Source: Burkholderiales bacterium
GTDB lineage: Bacteria > Pseudomonadota > Gammaproteobacteria > Burkholderiales > Burkholderiaceae_A
Direction: 5' to 3'
Assembly: GCA_030834045.1 (NCBI GenBank)
Contig: JAURFZ010000070.1
Span: 1 to 6,984 of the forward strand
DNA: 6,984 bases
The position numbers and the translations under genes were made by a program. The notes below the pieces were generated by a model. It was not told the origin of the DNA, did no database searches, and was given only the letters and a program-made list of their open reading frames with translations. Positions 1 to 6,460 of this stretch are shown one piece after another. Positions within the stretch are counted from its first letter, which is position 1. The number at the start of each line of letters is the position of its first letter.

Positions 1-287
1 AGCCGCTCAACTTCCACTGTCTTAAGACTGCGGAAGAGCACGACAAGAATGGCAAGGCCAATGGCGGACTCTGCTGCCGCGACCGTGAGAATAAAGAACA
101 CAAAGACCTGGCCTGCTAAATCGCCAAGGAAGTAAGAGAACGCAATGAAGTTGATATTGACGGCAAGGAGCATGAGTTCGATGGCCATGAGCAGCACGAT
201 GAGGTTCTTTCGATTTAAAAAGATACCAACCACGCTTATGGAAAACAAAATGGCCCCGAGAATGAGGTAATGGGCAAGCGTAATCAT
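1..287 (-). CDS. nuoK: NADH-quinone oxidoreductase subunit K, 3'-truncated by the window edge
   Basis: NuoK is a small membrane subunit of complex I (mitochondrial ND4L homologue) that sits between NuoJ and the antiporter-like subunits and carries part of the proton path. Translating from the ATG at 287 gives 95 complete residues plus a partial Leu codon, starting MITLAHYLILGAILFSISVV. Three hydrophobic segments are visible, at about residues 4-24, 29-50 and 61-85. Two membrane glutamates stand out: Glu37 (LLMAIELMLL) and Glu73 (TVAAAESAIG). They correspond to Glu36 and Glu72 of E. coli NuoK, known to matter for proton pumping. The family is usually about 100-102 residues, so only some six residues and the stop are missing. 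Its ATG overlaps the TGA of nuoJ by 4 nt (ATGA), which suggests translational coupling. A G-rich Shine-Dalgarno-like run lies five bases upstream. Identification is secure. Confidence 0.97.
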   Translation of the reverse strand, partial: MITLAHYLILGAILFSISVVGIFLNRKNLIVLLMAIELMLLAVNINFIAFSYFLGDLAGQVFVFFILTVAAAESAIGLAILVVLFRSLKTVEVER

Positions 288-1006
288 GACTTCCCCCCTG
301 AGGCTGCGCCACCGCCCGAGGAAGCCTCACGATCTGGGCCTCCTGAACCGACTTGCGTACCCGATGGGCCAGGAAGGCTTGGTGATGGACCCGAGTCGCT
401 GACCGCAGGAAGGCTTGCACCGGGCTTGAACTGGGCAAAACGCAGGCGTTCGGCCGCTGTGACCCTAACCTGCATTGCTGGGTCTTGACCCTTCACGTCT
501 TTACGACGGCGAAGCGTAAGCGCAATAGCAGCCACCATAGCCAAAAGTAGCAAGACAGCGGCAATTTGAAATGCAATGAAGTAATCGGTGTACAGGACGC
601 GCCCGAGAGCCTCGGTGTTACTAAGCCCCTCGTGCATTTCAGGGGCGGCTTTCTGGGGCATTTTAAAACTGCGCAACAAGACAGCAGTCATCTCAAAAAT
701 AATGAGAAGGCCTACCGGCAGAGCGACCTTTAGATTTGACCAAAAGCCCTGACGCAGTCGATCAAGGTCGAGGTCAATCATCATGACAACAAACAGAAAC
801 AAAACCATTACCGCGCCAACATAGACAAGCACAAGGGCGATGGCAAGAAACTCAGCTTCCAAGAGCAGCCAGATCGAAGCCGCACTAAAAAAAGACAGCA
901 CCAGATACAAGGCCGCGTGCACCGGGTTACGTGCAGTAATAACTCGCAAGGCCGCTAAAACTAAGATAGCCGAGAAGCTGTAGAAGAGGACGTCATTAAT
1001 AAACAT
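284..1006 (-). CDS. nuoJ: NADH-quinone oxidoreductase subunit J with an extended Gly/Ser/Pro-rich C-terminus
   Basis: NuoJ is the ND6-type membrane subunit of complex I. Its third helix contains a pi-bulge that takes part in coupling quinone reduction to proton pumping. The 240-residue product has five hydrophobic segments, at about residues 5-22, 30-49, 53-77, 93-113 and 142-165. The family hallmark YVGAVMVLFLFVVMMID is at residues 62-78, in the third segment. A charged RRRKD stretch ends the membrane part at about 166-170, followed by a betaproteobacteria-like DPAMQVRV. From about residue 195 to 240 there is a low-complexity tail rich in Gly, Ser and Pro. E. coli NuoJ is 184 residues, so this protein is long because of the tail. 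The ATG at 1006 is preceded by an AT-rich spacer without a clear Shine-Dalgarno sequence. The stop overlaps the nuoK start. There is no sign of a frameshift in the membrane part; the tail is odd but stays in frame to a stop that couples properly to nuoK. Confidence 0.97.
   Translation of the reverse strand: MFINDVLFYSFSAILVLAALRVITARNPVHAALYLVLSFFSAASIWLLLEAEFLAIALVLVYVGAVMVLFLFVVMMIDLDLDRLRQGFWSNLKVALPVGLLIIFEMTAVLLRSFKMPQKAAPEMHEGLSNTEALGRVLYTDYFIAFQIAAVLLLLAMVAAIALTLRRRKDVKGQDPAMQVRVTAAERLRFAQFKPGASLPAVSDSGPSPSLPGPSGTQVGSGGPDREASSGGGAASGGKS
293..299 (-). promoter_or_regulatory. G-rich ribosome-binding site of nuoK
   Basis: AGGGGGG on the minus strand is followed by AAGTC and the nuoK ATG at 287. 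The same bases encode the last Gly-Gly codons (GGG GGG) of the nuoJ tail, so the end of NuoJ and the nuoK translation signal share sequence. Confidence 0.65.
370..417 (-). repeat. 12-nt in-frame direct repeat in the NuoJ tail
   Basis: CAAGCCTTCCTG on the minus strand occurs at 406-417 and again at 370-381, 36 bases apart, or exactly 12 codons in frame. The copies encode Ser198-Leu-Pro200 and Ser210-Leu-Pro212. The residues between are also Ser/Pro/Gly-rich, which fits a past short duplication, though only the 12 bases are identical. Confidence 0.6.
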
Positions 1007-1039
1007 TGTTGTTATAAGTTTTTATAATTGGGTCAGGCT
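1007..1039 (-). other. AT-rich nuoI-nuoJ spacer without a visible Shine-Dalgarno sequence
   Basis: This 33-base gap is the longest non-coding stretch in the window. On the minus strand it runs from a GC-balanced CCTGACCC into an A/T-rich segment (AATTATAAAAACTTATAACA) directly before the nuoJ ATG at 1006. There is no GGAG-like sequence at a useful distance. TATAAA- and TATAAC-like words resemble a -10 element, but no matching -35 hexamer is evident, so I do not call a promoter. An unstructured, A-rich leader may be what allows initiation. Confidence 0.5.
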
Positions 1040-1528
1040 CTACCGATAAGGAGCATCCTTGGCTCGGTCACGAGCAATTTCCTCTTCGTAACGATCACCC
1101 ACAGCTAAAAGCATGTCTTTCGTGAAGTAAAGGTCACCTCGCTTCTCGCCGTGGTACTCGTGAATATTGGTCTCGACGATGGAGTCAACCGGGCAGCTTT
1201 CTTCGCAAAACCCACAGAAAATGCATTTCGTAAGGTCGATGTCATAGCGGGTGGTTCGACGTGATCCGTCGTCACGCTGCTCGGATTCAATCGTGATGGC
1301 CTTTGCAGGGCAGACCGCCTCACAAAGCTTGCATGCGATGCAACGCTCCTCACCATTGGGGTATCTTCGCAGCGCATGCAGACCCCGAAAACGCGGCGAC
1401 ATAGGTGTCTTTTCTTCAGGATATTGAATGGTGATTTTTCTTGCGAAAAGGTTTCTTCCAGTGACAGCCAGGCCCTTAAGCATCTCAACCAACAGGAAGG
1501 ATTTGAAAAACTGAACGATGGGTTTCAT
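1040..1528 (-). CDS. nuoI: NADH-quinone oxidoreductase subunit I, 8Fe ferredoxin-type
   Basis: NuoI (TYKY homologue) carries clusters N6a and N6b, which relay electrons from NuoG towards N2 in NuoB at the quinone end of the peripheral arm. The 162-residue protein has two classical ferredoxin motifs of the form CxxCxxCxxxCP: Cys63, 66, 69, 73 (CIACKLCEAVCP) and Cys102, 105, 108, 112 (CIFCGFCEESCP). All eight ligands are present. The N-terminal part, about residues 1-45, holds the amphipathic stretch that anchors the subunit to the membrane arm, including NLFARKITIQYPEEKTP. The C-terminal IHEYHGEKRGDLYFTK segment is typical of the family. The length fits the betaproteobacterial form. The ATG at 1528 lies 13 nt after the nuoH stop, with only a short AGG six bases upstream as a possible ribosome-binding site, so translation may depend on ribosomes coming from nuoH. 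Confidence 0.98.
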   Translation of the reverse strand: MKPIVQFFKSFLLVEMLKGLAVTGRNLFARKITIQYPEEKTPMSPRFRGLHALRRYPNGEERCIACKLCEAVCPAKAITIESEQRDDGSRRTTRYDIDLTKCIFCGFCEESCPVDSIVETNIHEYHGEKRGDLYFTKDMLLAVGDRYEEEIARDRAKDAPYR

Positions 1529-1541
1529 AACATGCCTAACT

Positions 1542-2624
1542 CTAGTTGCTCCAGATGGACCATGGCGTCTGAATCCATATGCCTATAACAACCAGCCAGG
1601 CGAGCGTGACGGGAATAAAAATCTTCCAACCCAGGCGCATGATCTGGTCGTAGCGGTAGCGGGGAAACGAGGCCCGCAGCCAGATAAACATGCTTACAAC
1701 GAGGAATGTTTTTAAGCCAAGCCAGATCCAGCCCGGAATAAAGGCAAGTTCGGCAAACGGTGCATCCCAGCCACCCAAAAACATAATGGCTGCCAACATG
1801 GAAAGAAGGATCATGTTGGCGTACTCGGCCAAGAAGAAAATAGCAAACGACATACCTGAGTACTCCACCATATGGCCTGCAACAATCTCAGACTCTCCTT
1901 CGACGACGTCGAAGGGGTGGCGGTTGGTTTCGGCAACAGTAGAGATGAAATAGACCACGAAAATGGGCAGCAGGGGTAACCAGTTCCAAGACAAAAAGTG
2001 AAGGCCGGCCTCGTGGAACTGACCTTTTTGTTGGCCCAGAACAATCTCGGTGAGGTTCAAGCTGCCGGAGACCATAAGAACAACCACCATGGCAAAGCCG
2101 ATGGCAAGCTCGTACGAGACCATTTGGGCTGAGGCACGCATGGCGGCAAGAAATGCGTATTTCGAATTCGACGCCCAGCCAGCAAGAATGACGCCGTAGA
2201 CTTCAAGCGAGGTAATGGCCAAGAGGAACAAAAGGCCAGCGTTGATGTTGGCAAGCACCACATCGGGGCCAAAAGGAATCACAGCCCAGGCAGCCAGGGC
2301 CGGCATAATCGTCATAACCGGTGCAAGAAGATACAAACCTTTGCTTGCCTGGGTGGGAACAATAAGTTCTTTGGTAAGCAGCTTGAGGCTGTCAGCAATC
2401 GGCTGAAGAAGGCCCAGCGGCCCCACTCGGTTGGGCCCAAGGCGCACATGCATCCAGCCAATAAGCTTGCGTTCCCACAGGGTTAGGTAGGCAACGGCCC
2501 CAAGAATGGGAACCACAATCAGCATGATCTTCAGTAGGTTGTAAACGACCGGCCAGGCAAGTCCCAAGTGGGTCTGGCCTAGCGTTTCAAGTGAAACAAA
2601 GAATTCGGAGCTAAACAGACCCAC
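1542..2624 (-). CDS. nuoH: NADH-quinone oxidoreductase subunit H (ND1-type membrane subunit), GTG start
   Basis: NuoH connects the peripheral and membrane arms of complex I, forms much of the quinone chamber and starts the chain of charged residues (E-channel) leading to the proton pumps. The 360-residue product is strongly hydrophobic, with about eight membrane segments. Family landmarks in order: LWERKLIGWMHVRLGPNRVG (residues 49-68) with LQPIADSLKL just after; WASNSKYAFLAAMRASAQMV at 150-169; AETNRHPFDVVEGESEIVAG at 231-250, the acidic quinone-site loop; and RASFPRYRYDQIMRLGWK at 317-334. The start is GTG at 2624, one base after the nuoG stop. An AAAGGAA ten bases upstream supports it, and no other start codon precedes the first helix. 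The protein is slightly longer than the E. coli form at its N-terminus, with a short extra segment before the first helix. Identification is secure; the exact start is likely but less certain. Confidence 0.98.
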   Translation of the reverse strand: MGLFSSEFFVSLETLGQTHLGLAWPVVYNLLKIMLIVVPILGAVAYLTLWERKLIGWMHVRLGPNRVGPLGLLQPIADSLKLLTKELIVPTQASKGLYLLAPVMTIMPALAAWAVIPFGPDVVLANINAGLLFLLAITSLEVYGVILAGWASNSKYAFLAAMRASAQMVSYELAIGFAMVVVLMVSGSLNLTEIVLGQQKGQFHEAGLHFLSWNWLPLLPIFVVYFISTVAETNRHPFDVVEGESEIVAGHMVEYSGMSFAIFFLAEYANMILLSMLAAIMFLGGWDAPFAELAFIPGWIWLGLKTFLVVSMFIWLRASFPRYRYDQIMRLGWKIFIPVTLAWLVVIGIWIQTPWSIWSN

Positions 2625-2625
2625 G

Positions 2626-5133
2626 CTAGGACGGTTCCTTTAACAGGGCCTTACTGGTGGCTGTGGCCTGACCCTGTGACGCCTTGGTGACTGGCTTGAT
2701 AACGACCTTGCCATAACCAATATGGATGGCCTGCAAGGCAGGGTGACCCAGGCTTAAACGAATGACATCAAGAGCAAGGCGTGGGTCGCTTGCAAGTTCA
2801 AGCACAAGCTCCGAGTCGTCTTGTCGAACCTTTGCTGACATACCGGGAACCAAAGAGAGTTCTTTCAATTTGTCAGGATGAAGCCAGGCCTTGGGCGCCT
2901 CGGACTGCTGGGTCTGGCGAAGGCATTCTGAACGGCGCACGATGCTGTCGACCATGTAAATGGGAAGATCGGGCAGGCGCTCGAGTTCGGCATGACCAAG
3001 GCTAGCCGGCGTAACGGTTTCGGTGAGGGTCTTTGACTCGTCAACCGCCCAGTGAAGGTTCAGAAGACCGTTGGCCTGTGGCGCATACCCTTCAAGCGCC
3101 TGACGACGAACCTGCTCGGAACTGGTCTGCTCAAAGCCTTCAAGATCGAGCATATTGCCCAGAACCCTAAGGATCTTCCAGCCAGGGCGAGTCTGACCTG
3201 CGGGGGGCACAGCCGCCTCAAAGCTTTGCAGGCGGCCTTCCATGTTGACATAGCTGCCCGAGGTTTCTGAAAAAGGCGCCATGGGCAGCATGACATCGGC
3301 GACCTGATCAACCGCGGAGCGATAGCTGGTGAGCGCCACAACACCAAGACCAGACTTCAGCCCAGCCACCACAGCGGGCGCATTAAAACAATCGAGAGCA
3401 GGCTCGAGCTGACAGACAAGGTAGGCCGAGGCGGGGTCTTCAAAGGCGGATACAGCCGACTTTCCTCCGGCTTCGCTTTGAGGCAGTGCCCCAGCAAGAC
3501 TGGCACCCACCCAGTTGGCACCCGGCGTGAGCACGGCAAGCTTGCCACCGCGCTGGCTGGCAAGTTGCTGCGCCAAAGCCAAAAGACGCGAAGCCTGAGG
3601 ATGCCGCAGCGCCTGTTCTCCAAGGACAACAATAAAAGGCACGGTTATGGTCTCACCCAGGGGGCTTTCAAAATGACTGGCTGAAAGCCAGCTATACAGG
3701 GACTGCATAGCCGCGGATCTAGGAGCCATCTCTTCAACTGCCGCGTCCTTTACCTTGGCCTTCGCCTTTGCTGACTTTGCCTTGGCGGGCTTTGGGGGCT
3801 CTTGATTGTCGAGATCGGCAACGAGCGCTTGAAGTGCCGCAACCCATTGCGATGGGGGCAGGGCCACCGAAGCGTGAACAGGCATTAAAAGCGCATCGTG
3901 CATAGCCGAGAGGCTTGCCACCTGGGCGCCCTGCCTAACGGCCTGCCGAATACGCTGGGCAATAAGCGGCTGCTCGGCACGCAGTTGGGTTCCAATAAGT
4001 AAGACACGTTGGGCCACAGAGAACTCGGCCACGGGAAAGCCAAAGGCCAGGGCACCCGAGACTGCCCGATCGAACTGGGGATCGGATAGCCCGACGCGAA
4101 AATCGATGGACTGGCTCTTTAAGCCACGCGTGAGTTTGGAGGCAAGATGGGCTTCTTCCACTGTGACCATTGGCGACAGGAGAGCGCGAACACGATTGGC
4201 ACCGCGCGCCGATGCCGACCTTAGGATACCCGCGGCTTTCTCAAGTGCCTCATGCCAATCGGCCTCTCGCCACTGACCTCGTTCATCGCGCACCATGGGG
4301 GTCGTGAGACGGTCGTCGCTATTGAGCCCCTCGTAACTAAATCGGTCGCGGTCGGAAATCCAGCACTCGTTTACCGCCTCGTTCTCAAGCGGTACAACCC
4401 GAAGCACCTTGCCTGCCTTGGACTGTACAACCAGGTTTGAGCCAAGGCCATCGTGGGGGCTGATACTGCGCCGGCGGCTAAGCTCCCATGTGCGGGCGGC
4501 ATAACGGAAAGGCTTGCTGGTTAGGGCGCCAACTGGGCAGACATCAATCATGTTGCCCGAGAGTTCACTTTGCACTGCGCCACCAACAAACGACATGATT
4601 TCTGAGTGCTCGCCGCGGTGAGCCATACCGAGTTCCATGACACCCGCAATTTCCTGGCCGAAGCGAACGCAGCGCGTGCAATGGATGCAACGAGACATTT
4701 CTTGGGCAGAGATAAGCGGGCCCATGGGCTTGTGAAAGACCACACGCTTGGCCTCGCTGTAATGCGAAGCAGAAGGGCCGTAGCCCACAGCGAGATCTTG
4801 CAGCTGGCATTCACCGCCCTGGTCGCAGATGGGGCAGTCAAGCGGATGATTAATAAGCAGGAATTCCATAACGCCCTGCTGTGCAAGTTTGGCCTTCTCA
4901 GAGGCCGTAAACACTTTCATACCCGCGGCAACAGGCGTTGCACAGGCGGGTAGGGGCTTGGGCGCCTTCTCAACTTCAACAAGGCACATACGGCAGTTGG
5001 CCGCAATAGAGAGCTTTTTGTGGTAACAAAAGTGCGGTACGTAGAGCCCGAGCTTATGGGCTGCATCCATAAGCATGCTGCCGGCAGGTACCTCGACCTT
5101 TCGGCCGTCAATTTCAAGCTCAATCATAGCCAT
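2626..5133 (-). CDS. nuoG: NADH-quinone oxidoreductase subunit G, iron-sulfur subunit without cluster N7
   Basis: NuoG is the largest peripheral-arm subunit and relays electrons from NuoF to NuoI. The 835-residue product begins with a ferredoxin-like domain. Cys36, 47, 50 and 64 bind [2Fe-2S] N1b. His96 with Cys100, 103 and 109 (HPLDCPICDQGGEC) bind N5, with its unusual histidine ligand. Cys149, 152, 155 and Cys199 bind N4. The extra N7 cysteines seen in E. coli and Thermus are absent: the region reads SRRRSISPHDGLGSN, and the later C position before DRDRF is Ser. A degenerate molybdopterin-oxidoreductase-like domain follows from about residue 225 onward; it is structural in this family. Residues 445-470 form a Lys/Ala/Pro-rich linker, and the C-terminus from about 812 is polar and basic. 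The ATG at 5133 overlaps nuoF by 14 nt. An upstream GGTGAG fits this start better than the in-frame ATG at 5127, which would give MIELEIDG. Confidence 0.97.
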   Translation of the reverse strand: MAMIELEIDGRKVEVPAGSMLMDAAHKLGLYVPHFCYHKKLSIAANCRMCLVEVEKAPKPLPACATPVAAGMKVFTASEKAKLAQQGVMEFLLINHPLDCPICDQGGECQLQDLAVGYGPSASHYSEAKRVVFHKPMGPLISAQEMSRCIHCTRCVRFGQEIAGVMELGMAHRGEHSEIMSFVGGAVQSELSGNMIDVCPVGALTSKPFRYAARTWELSRRRSISPHDGLGSNLVVQSKAGKVLRVVPLENEAVNECWISDRDRFSYEGLNSDDRLTTPMVRDERGQWREADWHEALEKAAGILRSASARGANRVRALLSPMVTVEEAHLASKLTRGLKSQSIDFRVGLSDPQFDRAVSGALAFGFPVAEFSVAQRVLLIGTQLRAEQPLIAQRIRQAVRQGAQVASLSAMHDALLMPVHASVALPPSQWVAALQALVADLDNQEPPKPAKAKSAKAKAKVKDAAVEEMAPRSAAMQSLYSWLSASHFESPLGETITVPFIVVLGEQALRHPQASRLLALAQQLASQRGGKLAVLTPGANWVGASLAGALPQSEAGGKSAVSAFEDPASAYLVCQLEPALDCFNAPAVVAGLKSGLGVVALTSYRSAVDQVADVMLPMAPFSETSGSYVNMEGRLQSFEAAVPPAGQTRPGWKILRVLGNMLDLEGFEQTSSEQVRRQALEGYAPQANGLLNLHWAVDESKTLTETVTPASLGHAELERLPDLPIYMVDSIVRRSECLRQTQQSEAPKAWLHPDKLKELSLVPGMSAKVRQDDSELVLELASDPRLALDVIRLSLGHPALQAIHIGYGKVVIKPVTKASQGQATATSKALLKEPS
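2635..2641 (-). promoter_or_regulatory. Probable ribosome-binding site of nuoH
   Basis: AAAGGAA on the minus strand, ten bases before the GTG at 2624, inside the last codons of nuoG. It supports the non-ATG start of nuoH, for which no other start codon precedes the first membrane helix. Confidence 0.6.
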
Positions 5134-6460
5134 GAGGACTCACCAGACAGGTTTTGTGAACGATGTGATGCTCGAATTCACTGCGGAAGTTCTTGATAAA
5201 TGCACGAACCGGCATGGCTGCTGCATCACCCAGGGCACAGATGGTTCGCCCCTGAATGTTATTGGCAATACGATTGAGCTGTTCAAGATCGCCCTCATTG
5301 CCCTTACCATCTTCAATGCGCTTGACCATTCGCCAAAGCCAGCCTGTGCCCTCGCGACAGGGCGTGCACTGTCCACACGACTCCTCATGGTAGAAGTAAG
5401 AAAGACGCAAAAGACTGCGCACCATGCAGCGCGTCTCGTCCATAACAATAACTGCGCCCGAGCCCAGCATAGAGCCTGCCTTGGCAATGGAGTCGTAGTC
5501 CATGTCGGTGGCCATCATGACCTCGGCAGTTAACACAGGCATCGAGGAACCACCAGGAATCACTGCCTTCAGGGCATTGCCGTTGCGCATTCCCCCTGCA
5601 AGCTCAAGCAGCTTGGCAAAGGGTGTTCCCAAAGGAATTTCATAATTGCCCGGCCTCTCGACATCACCACTAATAGAGAAGACCTTGGTGCCTCCGTTGT
5701 TCGGACGGCCAACCTCAAGGTAGGCCTGACCACCATGGCGAATAATCCATGGTACGGCAGCAAAAGTTTCAGTATTGTTAATAGTGGTGGGCTTACCATA
5801 AAGGCCGTAGCTTGCAGGAAAGGGCGGCTTGAACCGAGGCTGACCCTTCTTACCCTCAAGCGACTCAAGCAAGGCTGTCTCTTCGCCGCAGATATAGGCT
5901 CCATAGCCGTGATGTGCATGCAGCTCGAAATGAAAGCCCTTTCCCAGAATATTTTGGCCAAGAAGACCTGCAGCACGGGCCTCGTCAAGGGCCTCTTCAA
6001 ACCGCTCGTAGGCCGAGAAGATTTCGCCATGAATATAGTTGTAGCCCACCGTAATACCCATGGCATAGGCCGCAATGGCCATGCCCTCGATGAGCAGATG
6101 AGGGTTGTAGCGAAGGATGTCACGGTCTTTGAAGGTGCCTGGCTCGCCCTCGTCGGAATTACAGACCAGATACTTTTGAATCGGAAGCTTTGCGGGCATG
6201 AAGCTCCACTTCAGTCCAGTTGGAAAGCCCGCACCCCCGCGTCCACGCAGGGCCGAGGCCTTGACCTCGGCAATGACCTCTTCTTGGGTCATGCCAGGGC
6301 CGCCATCGGCACCCAGAATTTTGCGCAGCGCCTTGTAACCGTCGCGCGCCTCGTAGTCGCGTAAACGCCAGCCGTCGGGGCTAAGGTCGGCAAGAATTTG
6401 CGGCGAGATATGTCTGCCATGAAAGCAGGTATCAATAATTGGAATATCAGGTGCGCCCAT
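5120..6460 (-). CDS. nuoF: NADH-quinone oxidoreductase subunit F, NADH- and FMN-binding
   Basis: NuoF oxidises NADH through FMN and passes electrons to cluster N3, the entry point of complex I in the cytoplasm. Starting from the ATG at 6460 the product has 446 residues, close to the 445 of E. coli NuoF. The glycine-rich FMN/NADH motif RGRGGAGFPTGLKW is at residues 72-85, and NSDEGEPGTFKDRD at 101-114. The YICGEETALLESLEG motif is at 189-203 and contains the glutamate near the nicotinamide. SLBB-type sequence follows around 257-315. The N3 ligands are Cys362, 365 and 368 (SCGQCTPCREG) and Cys408 (TICALGDAA). The open frame extends 17 codons further upstream to an ATG at 6511, but that start lies deep inside nuoE and lacks family similarity. 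The 6460 start has a perfect AGGAGG nine bases ahead. It overlaps the nuoE end by 14 nt and the nuoG start by 14 nt. Confidence 0.98.
   Translation of the reverse strand: MGAPDIPIIDTCFHGRHISPQILADLSPDGWRLRDYEARDGYKALRKILGADGGPGMTQEEVIAEVKASALRGRGGAGFPTGLKWSFMPAKLPIQKYLVCNSDEGEPGTFKDRDILRYNPHLLIEGMAIAAYAMGITVGYNYIHGEIFSAYERFEEALDEARAAGLLGQNILGKGFHFELHAHHGYGAYICGEETALLESLEGKKGQPRFKPPFPASYGLYGKPTTINNTETFAAVPWIIRHGGQAYLEVGRPNNGGTKVFSISGDVERPGNYEIPLGTPFAKLLELAGGMRNGNALKAVIPGGSSMPVLTAEVMMATDMDYDSIAKAGSMLGSGAVIVMDETRCMVRSLLRLSYFYHEESCGQCTPCREGTGWLWRMVKRIEDGKGNEGDLEQLNRIANNIQGRTICALGDAAAMPVRAFIKNFRSEFEHHIVHKTCLVSPHGYD
5139..5144 (-). promoter_or_regulatory. Probable ribosome-binding site of nuoG
   Basis: GGTGAG on the minus strand matches the 3' half of the extended Shine-Dalgarno consensus (AGGAGGTGA). 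Counted from its GG pair, the ATG at 5133 is nine bases away and the ATG at 5127 is fifteen, so it favours 5133. It sits within the final codons of nuoF. The match is moderate. Confidence 0.55.

Noticed and set aside
22..438. A 138-codon minus-strand frame spanning the nuoJ tail and nuoK.
   Set aside because: It is out of frame with both real genes and its product is Arg/His/Pro-rich with no family features. It also does not continue the nuoJ frame, so it does not suggest a frameshift explaining the tail.
5075..5533. A 152-codon plus-strand frame across the nuoF-nuoG junction.
   Set aside because: It is antisense to the N3 cluster region of NuoF and the start of NuoG; no ribosome-binding site or domain is evident.
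5569..6123. A 184-codon minus-strand frame inside nuoF.
   Set aside because: It is a shifted frame of nuoF; the nuoF frame itself carries all cofactor motifs without interruption.
6252..6271. Inverted repeat GCCGAGG/CCTCGGC with a 6-base loop.
   Set aside because: It lies within nuoF codons for the conserved segment before the FMN motif, is not followed by a T-run on either strand, and is the kind of 7-bp stem expected by chance in GC-rich coding sequence.
5735..6364. A 209-codon open frame on the plus strand opposite nuoF.
   Set aside because: It lies wholly antisense to conserved NuoF sequence and its translation has no recognisable domain. Long antisense frames are common opposite biased coding sequence.
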